From JAJTFW01 sp046330075 (GTDB lineage: Bacteria; Bacteroidota; Bacteroidia; AKYH767-A; OLB10): a DNA stretch of 64,000 nucleotides. Positions 35,867 to 43,565 of the stretch are shown here, one piece after another (within the stretch, counting starts at the first letter, position 1; every line of letters begins with the position of its first letter). The position numbers and the translations under genes were made by a program. The notes beneath the pieces were generated by a model, which saw only the letters and a list, made by a program, of their open reading frames with translations, did no database searches and had not been told where the DNA came from. Location: contig JAXLTL010000007.1 in assembly GCA_046330075.1 (NCBI GenBank), positions 124,001 to 188,000 on the forward strand, written 5' to 3'.

Positions 35867-36524
35867 CCACCGTTGGATGAATGAGTGTGAACGGGACCAG
35901 ACAAATGCCGCTGGCCGGGTTAGGGGTGGGAGAAGAGATACTGTTATGATCACCGATCAATTCCTCAATACCGACAGCGGCACCAAACGCGATGTCGTCA
36001 ATCTGAGCATAGGAGCCTACATGCGCCGAATTGGTGTTGCTGATGGCAAAATAGATGATGGCAGATACCGGATTCGGGGCGAACACATTGATGGGCACCA
36101 CTGCCTGCGTGTAGACGTTTAAATTGCTGGTATAGACATCGCTGCCACCTGCAGTTGGCTGGGTGTTGAAATCGCTGATGATAATGGAAGCATTTAACTC
36201 ATCGCCACCCAGAAGGTTTGTTTTGTAGTAAAAAGAAAAACTGGAATAGTTAGAGGTTACCGGGAAACCGGTACCGCTGGTGCCCGTACTGGAGATGAGT
36301 CCGGGAATATCACCTGCAAACGAACTAACCACCTCCAGCCGCACCGCTGAGGAGCCACCGTGTGCGTTAGCTGTTTGTGTAACCGGAGTTGCGATGGTGG
36401 GAATATTATTGGTTGACCATTGGTCAGGAGTTCCGTTCAGCCATGTTTCCATGCCGGCATTGGGAATCTGCGCCAGCGCGGCCATTGGAAGAGCGAAGAA
36501 CAATGAGAGTAGGTGTTTTTTCAT
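35691..36524 (-). CDS. T9SS type A cargo protein, paralog 2
   Basis: The 277-residue product is collinear with paralog 1: a signal peptide (LPMAALAQ), GMETWLNGTPDQWSTNN, a beta-sandwich body with SSAVRLEVVSSFAG, FYYKTNLLGGDELNASIIISD and SYAQIDDIAFG, and an almost identical C-terminal sorting domain. I chose the ATG at 36524 because it gives the signal peptide directly and the same length as the paralog; an in-frame start 39 nt upstream would add 13 non-signal residues. Bodies have diverged while the sorting domains are near-identical at DNA level. Ligand and function unknown. Confidence 0.8.
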   Translation of the reverse strand: MKKHLLSLFFALPMAALAQIPNAGMETWLNGTPDQWSTNNIPTIATPVTQTANAHGGSSAVRLEVVSSFAGDIPGLISSTGTSGTGFPVTSNYSSFSFYYKTNLLGGDELNASIIISDFNTQPTAGGSDVYTSNLNVYTQAVVPINVFAPNPVSAIIYFAISNTNSAHVGSYAQIDDIAFGAAVGIEELIGDHNSISSPTPNPASGICLVPFTLIHPTVADIRIYDLNGRLVQNVLNQELNAGNYKAEVNADALAAGVYTIVMRAGDQVLQSKLVVR

Positions 36525-36704
36525 GTAGGGGAGATTTTCAAGTGCAAAGATCGGTGAATACACCCGATAATGAAAGATGTTTCTTATCAGAAGAAAGGGA
36601 TTGGGCTGGTCTGCCGCCCTTTTTTGTTAACATTCACCTCCTGAAAAGCCGTATCGCAAAGCCTAAATCCCCCATCCAAATTGGCTACTTTCGTGTCCAT
36701 TCAC

Positions 36705-37136
36705 ATGCAGGTACACATCATCAACCGATCCGGACACGCCTTACCGGCCTATGAAACCGCTGCCTCGGCGGGCATGGACCTTCGTGCCTGTCTGGAAAAC
36801 CCCATCACCATACATCCCGGACAACGTTTGCTGGTTCCCACCGGACTCTTCATCGCCCTTCCCATCGGCTTCGAAGCGCAAGTGCGGCCCCGCAGCGGAC
36901 TTGCCGCCAAGTACGGCATCACCGTGCTCAATAGTCCCGGCACCATCGATGCCGACTACCGTGGAGAAATCAAGGTCATCCTCATCAACCACGGACAAGA
37001 AGCCTTCATCATCAACAACGGCGAACGCATCGCGCAGCTGGTCATTGCCCGCCACGAACGCGTGGAATGGGCCGAGACCAATACCCTCGAAGAAACCGCC
37101 CGTGGAACCGGAGGGTTCGGTTCGACGGGGAAATAA
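36705..37136 (+). CDS. dut: dUTP diphosphatase
   Basis: The 143-residue protein carries all five trimeric dUTPase motifs: AGMDLRA (motif 1), RPRSGLA (2), GTIDADYRGEIKV (3, catalytic Asp), GERIAQLVI (4) and RGTGGFGSTG (5, the C-terminal arm). It hydrolyses dUTP to dUMP, limiting uracil in DNA and supplying dTMP synthesis. ATG 36705 is preferred over the TTG at 36681. A TAcTTTCG motif close to the -7 consensus lies at 36686-36693, about 12 nt upstream. First gene of the conserved cluster that continues with the nucleotidyltransferase and TPR genes. Confidence 0.95.
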   Translation: MQVHIINRSGHALPAYETAASAGMDLRACLENPITIHPGQRLLVPTGLFIALPIGFEAQVRPRSGLAAKYGITVLNSPGTIDADYRGEIKVILINHGQEAFIINNGERIAQLVIARHERVEWAETNTLEETARGTGGFGSTGK

Positions 37137-37151
37137 GGGGGGCGATCCCGC

Positions 37152-37192
37152 TGGCTTCGTCCGATAGCTATCGGACTCCGCTCAGCCACCGG
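37152..37192. repeat. Dispersed repeat with nested perfect palindrome
   Basis: TGGCTTCG (37152-37159) and CTCCGCTCAGCCACCGG (37176-37192) flank the palindrome TCCGATAGCTATCGGA (37160-37175); with flanking bases the perfect palindrome is 18 bp (37159-37176). The same two flanks occur at 42054-42079 separated by only one G. It lies between dut and the nucleotidyltransferase gene. Confidence 0.75.
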
Positions 37193-37240
37193 AGCTGAAG
37201 CCACCGTCAACTGCAAACTGATAACTGAAAATATAATTTT

Positions 37241-38242
37241 ATGAGAATCATCGTTCCAATGGCCGGCATGGGAAAGCGCATGCGGCCTCACACACTCACC
37301 ACTCCGAAACCATTGGTTCCGGTAGCGGGTAAACCGATTGTTCAGCACCTTGTGGAGGACATCATCCGCATGTGCAACCAGAAGGTAGAGGAGATCGCCT
37401 ATGTTGTAGGGCGTTTTGGTGAGGAAGCCGAGAAGAATCTGGTCAAAATTGCCGAGAACCTCGGTGCGAAGGGAACCATCCACTATCAGGATACGCCGCT
37501 CGGTACCGCACACGCCATCCTTTGTGCTGAGAGCGCGTTGAGAGGTCCGGTGGTAGTGGCGTTTGCCGATACCCTCTTCAGTGCCGACTTCCGCATGGAC
37601 GACGACTGCGATGGTGTAATCTGGGTAAAACAGATTGAAGATCCCCGCCAGTTCGGAGTAGTAAAGACCGGAGCTGATGGTGTGATCACCGACTTCGTAG
37701 AGAAGCCACAGGAATTTGTGAGCGACCTTGCCATCATCGGCATCTACTATCTCAAAGATGGAGAGAACCTCCGCAGCGAACTGCAGTATCTCATCGACAA
37801 CAACATCAAGGACAAAGGCGAATTCCAGCTCACCAACGCCCTTGAAAACATGAAAGCCAAGGGCAAGCGCCTCAAAGCCGGAAAAGTAGACGAATGGCTC
37901 GACTGTGGTAACAAAGACGCCACCGTGTACACCAATCTCCGTGTACTTGAAATCAAATATCCCAACAACCACATCGCATCCACGGCCAAAGTGAACAACA
38001 GTGTGATTATTCCACCCTGTTACATCGGCGACGGAGCGGTGATAGAAGCTTCGGTAGTTGGTCCCCACGTAAGTGTAGGAGCCAATACCAAACTCAACCA
38101 CTGTGTGGTGAAGAACAGTATCCTCCGCGATCACAGCGTATTAAAAGAAGCCATGATTGACAATTCACTCGTGGGCAGCTACGTTCACTACAAAGGCGGA
38201 TTCCGCGACCTCAGTACAGGTGATTACAGCACCGAATCATAA
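37241..38242 (+). CDS. Sugar-1-phosphate nucleotidyltransferase with beta-helix tail
   Basis: The 333-residue protein starts MRIIVPMAGMGKRMRPHT with the pyrophosphorylase signature (G-x-G-x-R-x-x-P-x-T, then KP-L-V-P). A Rossmann-like catalytic domain follows with DTPLGTAHAIL and FADTLFSADF. A C-terminal left-handed beta-helix starts at about residue 245 (VNNSVIIPPCYIGDGAVIEASVVGPHVSVGANTKL). It activates a sugar-1-phosphate to an NDP-sugar, probably for cell-envelope glycans; the sugar cannot be read. The gene ends directly before the TPR lipoprotein gene (stop at 38242, next ATG at 38243). Confidence 0.85.
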   Translation: MRIIVPMAGMGKRMRPHTLTTPKPLVPVAGKPIVQHLVEDIIRMCNQKVEEIAYVVGRFGEEAEKNLVKIAENLGAKGTIHYQDTPLGTAHAILCAESALRGPVVVAFADTLFSADFRMDDDCDGVIWVKQIEDPRQFGVVKTGADGVITDFVEKPQEFVSDLAIIGIYYLKDGENLRSELQYLIDNNIKDKGEFQLTNALENMKAKGKRLKAGKVDEWLDCGNKDATVYTNLRVLEIKYPNNHIASTAKVNNSVIIPPCYIGDGAVIEASVVGPHVSVGANTKLNHCVVKNSILRDHSVLKEAMIDNSLVGSYVHYKGGFRDLSTGDYSTES

Positions 38243-39994
38243 ATGATGAACTATACCAAATCGCTTCACGCGTCGGTTTTCTGCGCGCTCTGGCTCTTCG
38301 CGGCCTGCTCCGGTACCAAACCCACGGCAGCCGGACCCTCTGCTCCTAAGGGCGGATCAGGGCTTACCGAAAAGCAGCACATCGATGCCACCTACGCGTT
38401 TTTTGATGCGCAGAAAGAAAAAGTATCGGGCAACGATCAGCGCGCCCTCGAACTCTTCGCCCAATGCCTGCGCATTGATACGAAGAACCATGCTGCCATG
38501 TACGAGATGGCCTCCATCTACAATCAGAAAGGCAAGGTGAACGACGCGCTTTTCTTTGCAAAGGGTGCTGCTGACCTCGACCCGAAGAACGAATGGTACC
38601 AGCTCCTCCTCGCCAATACATACGAGAAAGGCGGCAAGTTCAGCGAAGCCATCACCATCTACCAGCAGCTCTACAAAAAATATCCTGACCGCGTGGAATA
38701 TCTCTTCAGCGAATCGGACGCACTGCTCATGCAGGGAAAGCTGCAGGAAGCGATCAAGGTATACGATGAAATCGAGAAGCACATCGGGGTGAGCCGGGAG
38801 ATGACACAGCAGAAACAACGGCTCTATCTCAAGATGGGCAAGGTGAACGAAGCGGCAGCCGAACTGGAGAAGCTCATCAAGACCGAACCCGATAACCTCG
38901 ACAACTACTCATTACTGGTAGAGCTCTGGCAGGTAAACGGAAAGAACGACAAAGCGATGGAAACGATTCGCCGCATGCAGGCCATCGATCCTGAAAACCC
39001 CTCCATTGCCCTCGCCCTCGCCGAACAATACCGCAGTGAAGGCAAACGTGCTGAATCTTTTGAAGAGCTGAAGAAAGCATTCGCCTCTCCGCAACTCCCC
39101 AGCGAAGTCAAGATCCGCATCCTTACCAGCTATCTTCCCCTTGTGGAAAACAGTTCCGAGATGCTCGATCAGTCGCTCGAACTCAGCAAGCGTATGAGTC
39201 AGGCCCATCCAGCCGAAGCCGCACCGCAAACGGTGTATGGCGATTTTCTCACCATCAACAAGCAATACAGCGAAGCCCGCACACAATACCGCGCCGGACT
39301 CGCCATCGATAAGAAAAGCATACAAGCCTGGCAACAGCTGCTGCTGGTAGAATCAGAGCTGCGCGACTATACGGCGATGGAAAGCGAAGCCGAAGAAGCA
39401 CAGGGATTATTTCCCGATCAGAGCGTGATCTATCTCTTCAACGGCATTGCCAAGATTCAGAATAAGAAATACGATGACGCTGCGCGCACCTTACTCAGCG
39501 GCAGCAAACTGGTGGTCGACAACGATCAGCAGCTCATGGAATTCTACTCCAACCTCGGTGATGTCTATGACAAGCTGAAGAAGTTCGAAGACTCCGATAA
39601 ATACTATCAGAAAGCGCTTAACATCGATGGCAGTAATGTGTATGTACTCAACAACTGGGCCTACTACCTCAGTGTACGCAACGAACAGCTGGAGAAAGCT
39701 GCAGAGATGTCGAAGAAAAGCAACGAATTGAGTCCGGACAATGCCAATTTCCTCGACACTTACGCCTGGATTCTCTACCGGCAGGGCAAATTCCAGGACG
39801 CCCTTACCTGGCTCGACAAGGCACGGCTGGCCGGAGGCGACAACAACGGTACTGTCCTTGAACACTACGGCGATGTCCTCTACAAACTTGGCCGTGTCAG
39901 CGAAGCCCTCACCTGGTGGCAGAAAGCCAAAGCTACCGGCGAATATTCCGAACTCCTTGAAAAGAAACTGAACGAGAAAAAGCTGTATGAGTAA
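38243..39994 (+). CDS. TPR-repeat lipoprotein
   Basis: The 583-residue protein has a signal sequence ending in the lipobox LFAAC (start MMNYTKSLHASVF). It is followed by about twelve tetratricopeptide repeats, for example ALELFAQCLRIDTKNHAAMYEMASIYNQKGK and SDKYYQKALNIDGSNVYVLNNWAYYL, running to the C-terminus. Such TPR lipoproteins form protein-binding scaffolds at the membrane. In Bacteroidota this gene commonly precedes a DUF4292 lipoprotein and an EnvC-like protein, as here, suggesting a role in envelope assembly. It overlaps the next gene by 8 nt. Two consecutive ATG codons at the start. Confidence 0.9.
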   Translation: MMNYTKSLHASVFCALWLFAACSGTKPTAAGPSAPKGGSGLTEKQHIDATYAFFDAQKEKVSGNDQRALELFAQCLRIDTKNHAAMYEMASIYNQKGKVNDALFFAKGAADLDPKNEWYQLLLANTYEKGGKFSEAITIYQQLYKKYPDRVEYLFSESDALLMQGKLQEAIKVYDEIEKHIGVSREMTQQKQRLYLKMGKVNEAAAELEKLIKTEPDNLDNYSLLVELWQVNGKNDKAMETIRRMQAIDPENPSIALALAEQYRSEGKRAESFEELKKAFASPQLPSEVKIRILTSYLPLVENSSEMLDQSLELSKRMSQAHPAEAAPQTVYGDFLTINKQYSEARTQYRAGLAIDKKSIQAWQQLLLVESELRDYTAMESEAEEAQGLFPDQSVIYLFNGIAKIQNKKYDDAARTLLSGSKLVVDNDQQLMEFYSNLGDVYDKLKKFEDSDKYYQKALNIDGSNVYVLNNWAYYLSVRNEQLEKAAEMSKKSNELSPDNANFLDTYAWILYRQGKFQDALTWLDKARLAGGDNNGTVLEHYGDVLYKLGRVSEALTWWQKAKATGEYSELLEKKLNEKKLYE

Positions 39995-40829
39995 TCTGCG
40001 ATTTTTTCGTACTGCCATTGCCGTTATACTCCTCGCTGCGTTGGCGGGCTGTAAAACACGGCAAAAGGCACCACCCGTACCACCGGTGACCTCGGTAAAG
40101 CCCATGGAAAACGAATCGGTACAGGACCTCCTCAGCCGTCTCGACTCCGCCAGTTTCAAAGCCGAGTGGATCAATGCCAAGGCCAGCGTCACCACCATCG
40201 ACGACGGAAACGAAACCAGTTTCAATATCAGCATGCGCGCGAAGAAAGACAGCGTTATATGGATCTCCATCTCTCCGCTGCTCGGCATTGAAGTAGCCCG
40301 TGTGCTCATCACCCCCGACACCGTCAAATTCCTCGACCGGCTCCACGGAAAATATCAGGTCAACACGTTCGAGACCATCAACAAACTGCTGCAGCTGAAA
40401 GTCAACTTCGAGATCGTGCAATCGCTGCTCTACGGCAACTTCTTCGCCTACAAGAAAAACGAAAACCGGTTCAACAGTGTCTACCTCGAAGACAAATACT
40501 ACATCCTCAGTTCGCTCACCAAGCACAAGCTCAAACGCTCGCTGGAAGAAAAAGACCCCAACAAGCCCATCATTCAGGACGTCTACATCAACCACGTATA
40601 CTTCCGCATCCTCAAGATGGCGGTGGAGGACCAACGCATTGGCAAATCATTAGAGACCGAATACGATGATTTCCGTGTCACGGAAGCCGGGCAATTTCCG
40701 TTTAAGTCGGTCACCCGCATAACAGCAGAGAAAAATTTTGAAATACGCATTGAATACGGAAAAGTCAGCACCGGCGAGCCGCAGGAATTCCCATTCAGTG
40801 TCCCCAACAACTATGAGCGTGAACGGTAA
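39987..40829 (+). CDS. DUF4292 lipoprotein
   Basis: The 280-residue protein has a signal peptide and lipobox (ALAGC) followed by KTRQKAPPVPP, then the DUF4292 body, a LolA/LolB-like curved beta-sheet fold by family comparison: FNISMRAKKDSVIWISISPLLGIEVARVLITPD and RFNSVYLEDKYYILSS. LolB-like lipoprotein insertion has been proposed for such folds, but I cannot establish it here. It overlaps the TPR gene by 8 nt and the EnvC-like gene by 17 nt, so all three are coupled. Confidence 0.85.
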   Translation: MSNLRFFRTAIAVILLAALAGCKTRQKAPPVPPVTSVKPMENESVQDLLSRLDSASFKAEWINAKASVTTIDDGNETSFNISMRAKKDSVIWISISPLLGIEVARVLITPDTVKFLDRLHGKYQVNTFETINKLLQLKVNFEIVQSLLYGNFFAYKKNENRFNSVYLEDKYYILSSLTKHKLKRSLEEKDPNKPIIQDVYINHVYFRILKMAVEDQRIGKSLETEYDDFRVTEAGQFPFKSVTRITAEKNFEIRIEYGKVSTGEPQEFPFSVPNNYERER

Positions 40830-42048
40830 GCGAATACTATGGATGATAGCGATGCTGATGATTTCCATCGGCCAGCTCAGCGCGCAAACAAAGAAAGACC
40901 TCGAAGCGAAGAAAGCACGCATTCAGAAAGAGATTGACTTCACGAACAAGCAGCTCAAGATCGTAGAGAAAAACAAAAACGCCACCGCTGAACAGCTCGG
41001 CGCGTTAAGGAAGAAGATCCAGCTGAGAGAAGCGCTGATTGGCACCATCAACGGAGAGATCCGCAGTTTAGGAGGAGAAATCGAGACCACTTCCAAAGAA
41101 ATCGGAAACCTCGAATCGCAGTTGCAGAAGTTGCGCAACGAATATGCTGCGATGATAAGATACGCGTACAAAAACAGGAACGTATACCAGCAGATGATGT
41201 TTGTATTTGCGGCCAGCGATTTCAACCAGGCCTACAAACGCATGAAATACCTGCAGCAATACGGAATGTACCGCCGTCAGCAGGCCGATCAGATTACCAA
41301 TACGCAGAACCAGCTCAACGGAAAGAAAACCGAACTCGAGCAACGCAAGAACGAAAAGACCTCGCTCCGGAATTCCGAGCAACAGCAGAAAAGCACGCTT
41401 GAGAAAGAGCGCAAAGAGCAAGACAAGCTCCTGCAGAACCTCACGGACAGGGAGAAGCGGTTAAGGAAAGAGCTCGCCGACAAGCAGGCTGCCAAGAAAA
41501 AACTCGACAATGCCATTGAGAACATCATCCGCAAGGAGATAGAAGCGGCGAAGAAAAAGGCGACAGCAGAAGGAAAGAAAAACGTAACAAACGCCAATGT
41601 CTTCACGCTGACTCCCGAGGCGGCCAGGCTCAGCAACAGTTTCAGCGGCAACAAAGGATCATTACCCTGGCCGGTAGAGTCGGGCACCATCACCGAGACC
41701 TTCGGCGAACACCCGCACAAAGAACTCAAAGGCATCATTGTAAAGAACAACGGTATCGACATACAATCCGGCAAGGGCGCGGCAGCCCGTGCTGTTTTTG
41801 ACGGAACGGTCAGTGGTGTAGTCAGCATTCCCGGTGCCGGCAAAGCGGTGATCATCCGTCACGGGGATTACCTCACCGTATACTCCAACCTCAGCACGGT
41901 AACAGTGGGTACCGGCGACAAAGTCACCACCAAGCAGAAGATCGGCACCATTGGCGACGCCGACGAAGGCGGACGCGGACAGATTCACTTAGAGATCTGG
42001 AAAAGCTCTGCGAAGCTCGATCCGAAGCTTTGGCTGGCGAGGAGGTAA
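40813..42048 (+). CDS. EnvC-like murein hydrolase activator, degenerate LytM domain
   Basis: The 411-residue protein has a signal peptide (SIGQLSAQ). A long coiled coil follows (about residues 30-255, KKDLEAKKARIQKEIDF onward), then a C-terminal M23/LytM domain. Metal-binding positions are partly lost: NNGIDIQS replaces the usual HxGxDI, YSNLS replaces YAHLS, and GQIHLEIW replaces PHLHFE, leaving Asp and one His. By analogy with EnvC and NlpD it should activate amidases rather than cleave peptidoglycan. ATG 40813 overlaps the DUF4292 stop; the upstream in-frame start at 40738 lies inside that gene and lacks a signal peptide. Confidence 0.85.
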   Translation: MSVNGKRILWMIAMLMISIGQLSAQTKKDLEAKKARIQKEIDFTNKQLKIVEKNKNATAEQLGALRKKIQLREALIGTINGEIRSLGGEIETTSKEIGNLESQLQKLRNEYAAMIRYAYKNRNVYQQMMFVFAASDFNQAYKRMKYLQQYGMYRRQQADQITNTQNQLNGKKTELEQRKNEKTSLRNSEQQQKSTLEKERKEQDKLLQNLTDREKRLRKELADKQAAKKKLDNAIENIIRKEIEAAKKKATAEGKKNVTNANVFTLTPEAARLSNSFSGNKGSLPWPVESGTITETFGEHPHKELKGIIVKNNGIDIQSGKGAAARAVFDGTVSGVVSIPGAGKAVIIRHGDYLTVYSNLSTVTVGTGDKVTTKQKIGTIGDADEGGRGQIHLEIWKSSAKLDPKLWLARR

Positions 42049-42053
42049 TCCTG

Positions 42054-42079
42054 TGGCTTCGGCTCCGCTCAGCCACCGG
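42054..42079. repeat. Dispersed repeat, uninterrupted copy
   Basis: TGGCTTCG (42054-42061) and CTCCGCTCAGCCACCGG (42063-42079) are joined through a single G. Compare with 37152-37192, where a 16-bp palindrome sits at that junction. Confidence 0.75.
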
Positions 42080-42365
42080 GCAGTTGTCAGTTTTCAATTA
42101 CTGGTTTCTGACGGCCATATAACGTAATCTGCACGAGTACTAATTGCTATAAGGGCAGACAGCCGTGGGGATACAATTCGAACGCAGGGTATCCTACCAG
42201 AAAACCCGGCCCTCAGCACCGCTGGTTTTTGAAGCGTAGTGTACGGCGGAATAGACGGAGGGAAGCGCCGATTGGAATGAGGCGATCACCCGACGGCCCG
42301 CTGTATACAAGCGAAAAAAATTCCGCGATAGCGGAAAGGCGGTGGTGCAGGCCTTGATCTTTTTG

Positions 42366-42395
42366 GTTACTTTTTCTATCAAGAGAAAAAGTAAC
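42366..42395. repeat. Perfect 12-bp hairpin
   Basis: GTTACTTTTTCT (42366-42377) pairs with AGAAAAAGTAAC (42384-42395) around a 6-nt loop. A second hairpin, GGGGGC/GCCCCC with an AAA loop, follows at 42405-42419. The first could act as a bidirectional terminator because of its T/A-rich arms, but the palindrome looks more like an interspersed intergenic repeat. Confidence 0.7.
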
Positions 42396-42466
42396 TGGGG
42401 GTTTGGGGGCAAAGCCCCCTTGGGCTGCGAAAATCGGGAACAGCAGAGAATAAGCGGCAATTGTCG

Positions 42467-43114
42467 TCAGACAAGTCGCTGATTGATCGCTTTGGCGACC
42501 GCTTCGGTCATGGAAGCCACGTGGAGTTTCTCGTAGATGTTTTTCATGTGCGAACGCACGGTCTCGTACGAGATATGGCAGGAATCGGCGATCATTTTAT
42601 AGCTCATCCCCTTCACCAGGCAGCTGAGCACATCCTTTTCGCGGTTAGAGAGGCCGTAGTTGGGAATTTCCTCCTGTTTCGGCACGGGAGCCGGCGCCTG
42701 CAGGAAGCCCAGCACCTTGCGGGCCACGCTCGGACTCATCGGCGAGCCGCCCTGATACACCTCCACGATCGACTCCAGGATACGGTTCGGGGACGTATTC
42801 TTCAGGATATAACCCGAAGCCCCGGCGCAGATCGCGTTAAAGACCTTATCATCGTCCTCGTAAGCCGTTTGCATCAGCACATTCAGCGTAGGGCGTGCTT
42901 TTTTGATCATTTTCACCAGTTCGATCCCGTTGATATGCGGCATCTGGATATCCATCATCACCACATCAGGCTGACTCTCGGCGATCTTCTCCTCCAGTCC
43001 GGTACCATCGGCATACGAACCCGCCAGCTCGAACCCCGGCGCATTTTGAATCAACGACGACATCGAATCCCGGAACAGGTCGCTATCATCGAATACAGTA
43101 ACACGAATTGACAT
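42467..43114 (-). CDS. NarL/FixJ-family response regulator, orphan
   Basis: The 215-residue protein has a receiver domain with acidic pocket D9/D10, phosphoacceptor D55 in VVMMDIQMP, and the conserved Lys in GYILKNT. A LuxR-type helix-turn-helix follows at about residues 150-215 (LSNREKDVLSCLVKGMSYKMIADSCHISYETVRSHMKNIYEKL). It should bind DNA on phosphorylation. No histidine kinase is adjacent, so the partner is elsewhere. ATG at 43114. Confidence 0.9.
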   Translation of the reverse strand: MSIRVTVFDDSDLFRDSMSSLIQNAPGFELAGSYADGTGLEEKIAESQPDVVMMDIQMPHINGIELVKMIKKARPTLNVLMQTAYEDDDKVFNAICAGASGYILKNTSPNRILESIVEVYQGGSPMSPSVARKVLGFLQAPAPVPKQEEIPNYGLSNREKDVLSCLVKGMSYKMIADSCHISYETVRSHMKNIYEKLHVASMTEAVAKAINQRLV

Positions 43115-43565
43115 GGAACGAAGGTACGAAAAATCCCCGAATGTAGGGGTTGCTGGTAACGGAGAAATTTAGGGTGAAGTGGCAGAGATGCAGAAGGGAC
43201 AAAGAGGGGCAAGAGGGGCAAGTTGAGGCCATAGGCCGAAATCCCGAGTGACCAAAGGTCACCTCGGGAAGGGGCAAGAGGGGAGGCAAAGGTGAGGAGG
43301 TTCGGAGCGGTTGTACTCTGAGGGAAGCCTCGGGGGTTACTGGGTTACGAGGTTACGAAGTTTCTAAGTTGCGGAGTTTAAGGGGTTCCGGGTTTTTGAG
43401 TTTTCAGAGTACAAAGTGATGACGATGATCAATAATACCCAAAGGTCTTTAGTTTAAGCGGGAAGTTGTATGGAAGGGATGGTTCGGCTATACTTGGAAC
43501 GATAAAAGCGATATTTTTTCTTCAAAATTTGTTCAGCTATATAATTGGTGGCTGAGTTTTTAAAA
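43115..43565. other. Intergenic region with degenerate tandem repeats
   Basis: Holds G-rich repeats (GGGGCAAGAGGGGCAAG around 43200-43225) and an inverted repeat CCCGAGTGACC / GGTCACCTCGGG around 43243-43268, with one unpaired base. The 8-bp tandem array described separately is at 43335-43382. No gene is visible; the right end is AT-rich. Confidence 0.6.
43335..43382. repeat. Degenerate 8-bp tandem repeat
   Basis: Six 8-bp units of the form RGTTnCnn (GGTTACTG, GGTTACGA, GGTTACGA, AGTTTCTA, AGTTGCGG, AGTTTAAG) follow one another without a break. Function unknown; slippage-type intergenic array. Confidence 0.7.

Larger units (their letters stand above)
42049..42466. other. Repeat-rich intergenic region
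   Basis: Convergent genes end on both sides (42048 plus, 42467 minus). The region holds no convincing gene. It contains a dispersed-repeat copy (42054-42079), a 12-bp stem hairpin (42366-42395) and a GGGGGC/GCCCCC hairpin (42405-42419). Transcription termination and repeat invasion are the visible functions. Confidence 0.6.

Noticed and set aside
36956..38134. 392-residue minus-strand frame
   Set aside because: It is antisense to dut and the nucleotidyltransferase gene, both of which have clear motifs and explain the sequence.
39491..40634. Two long minus-strand frames
   Set aside because: Antisense of the TPR and DUF4292 genes, without recognisable domains.
42170..42240. tRNA-like T-loop sequence (ATTCGAAC)
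   Set aside because: No cloverleaf can be completed around it.
42461..43111. 216-residue plus-strand frame
   Set aside because: His/Arg-rich antisense of the response regulator.
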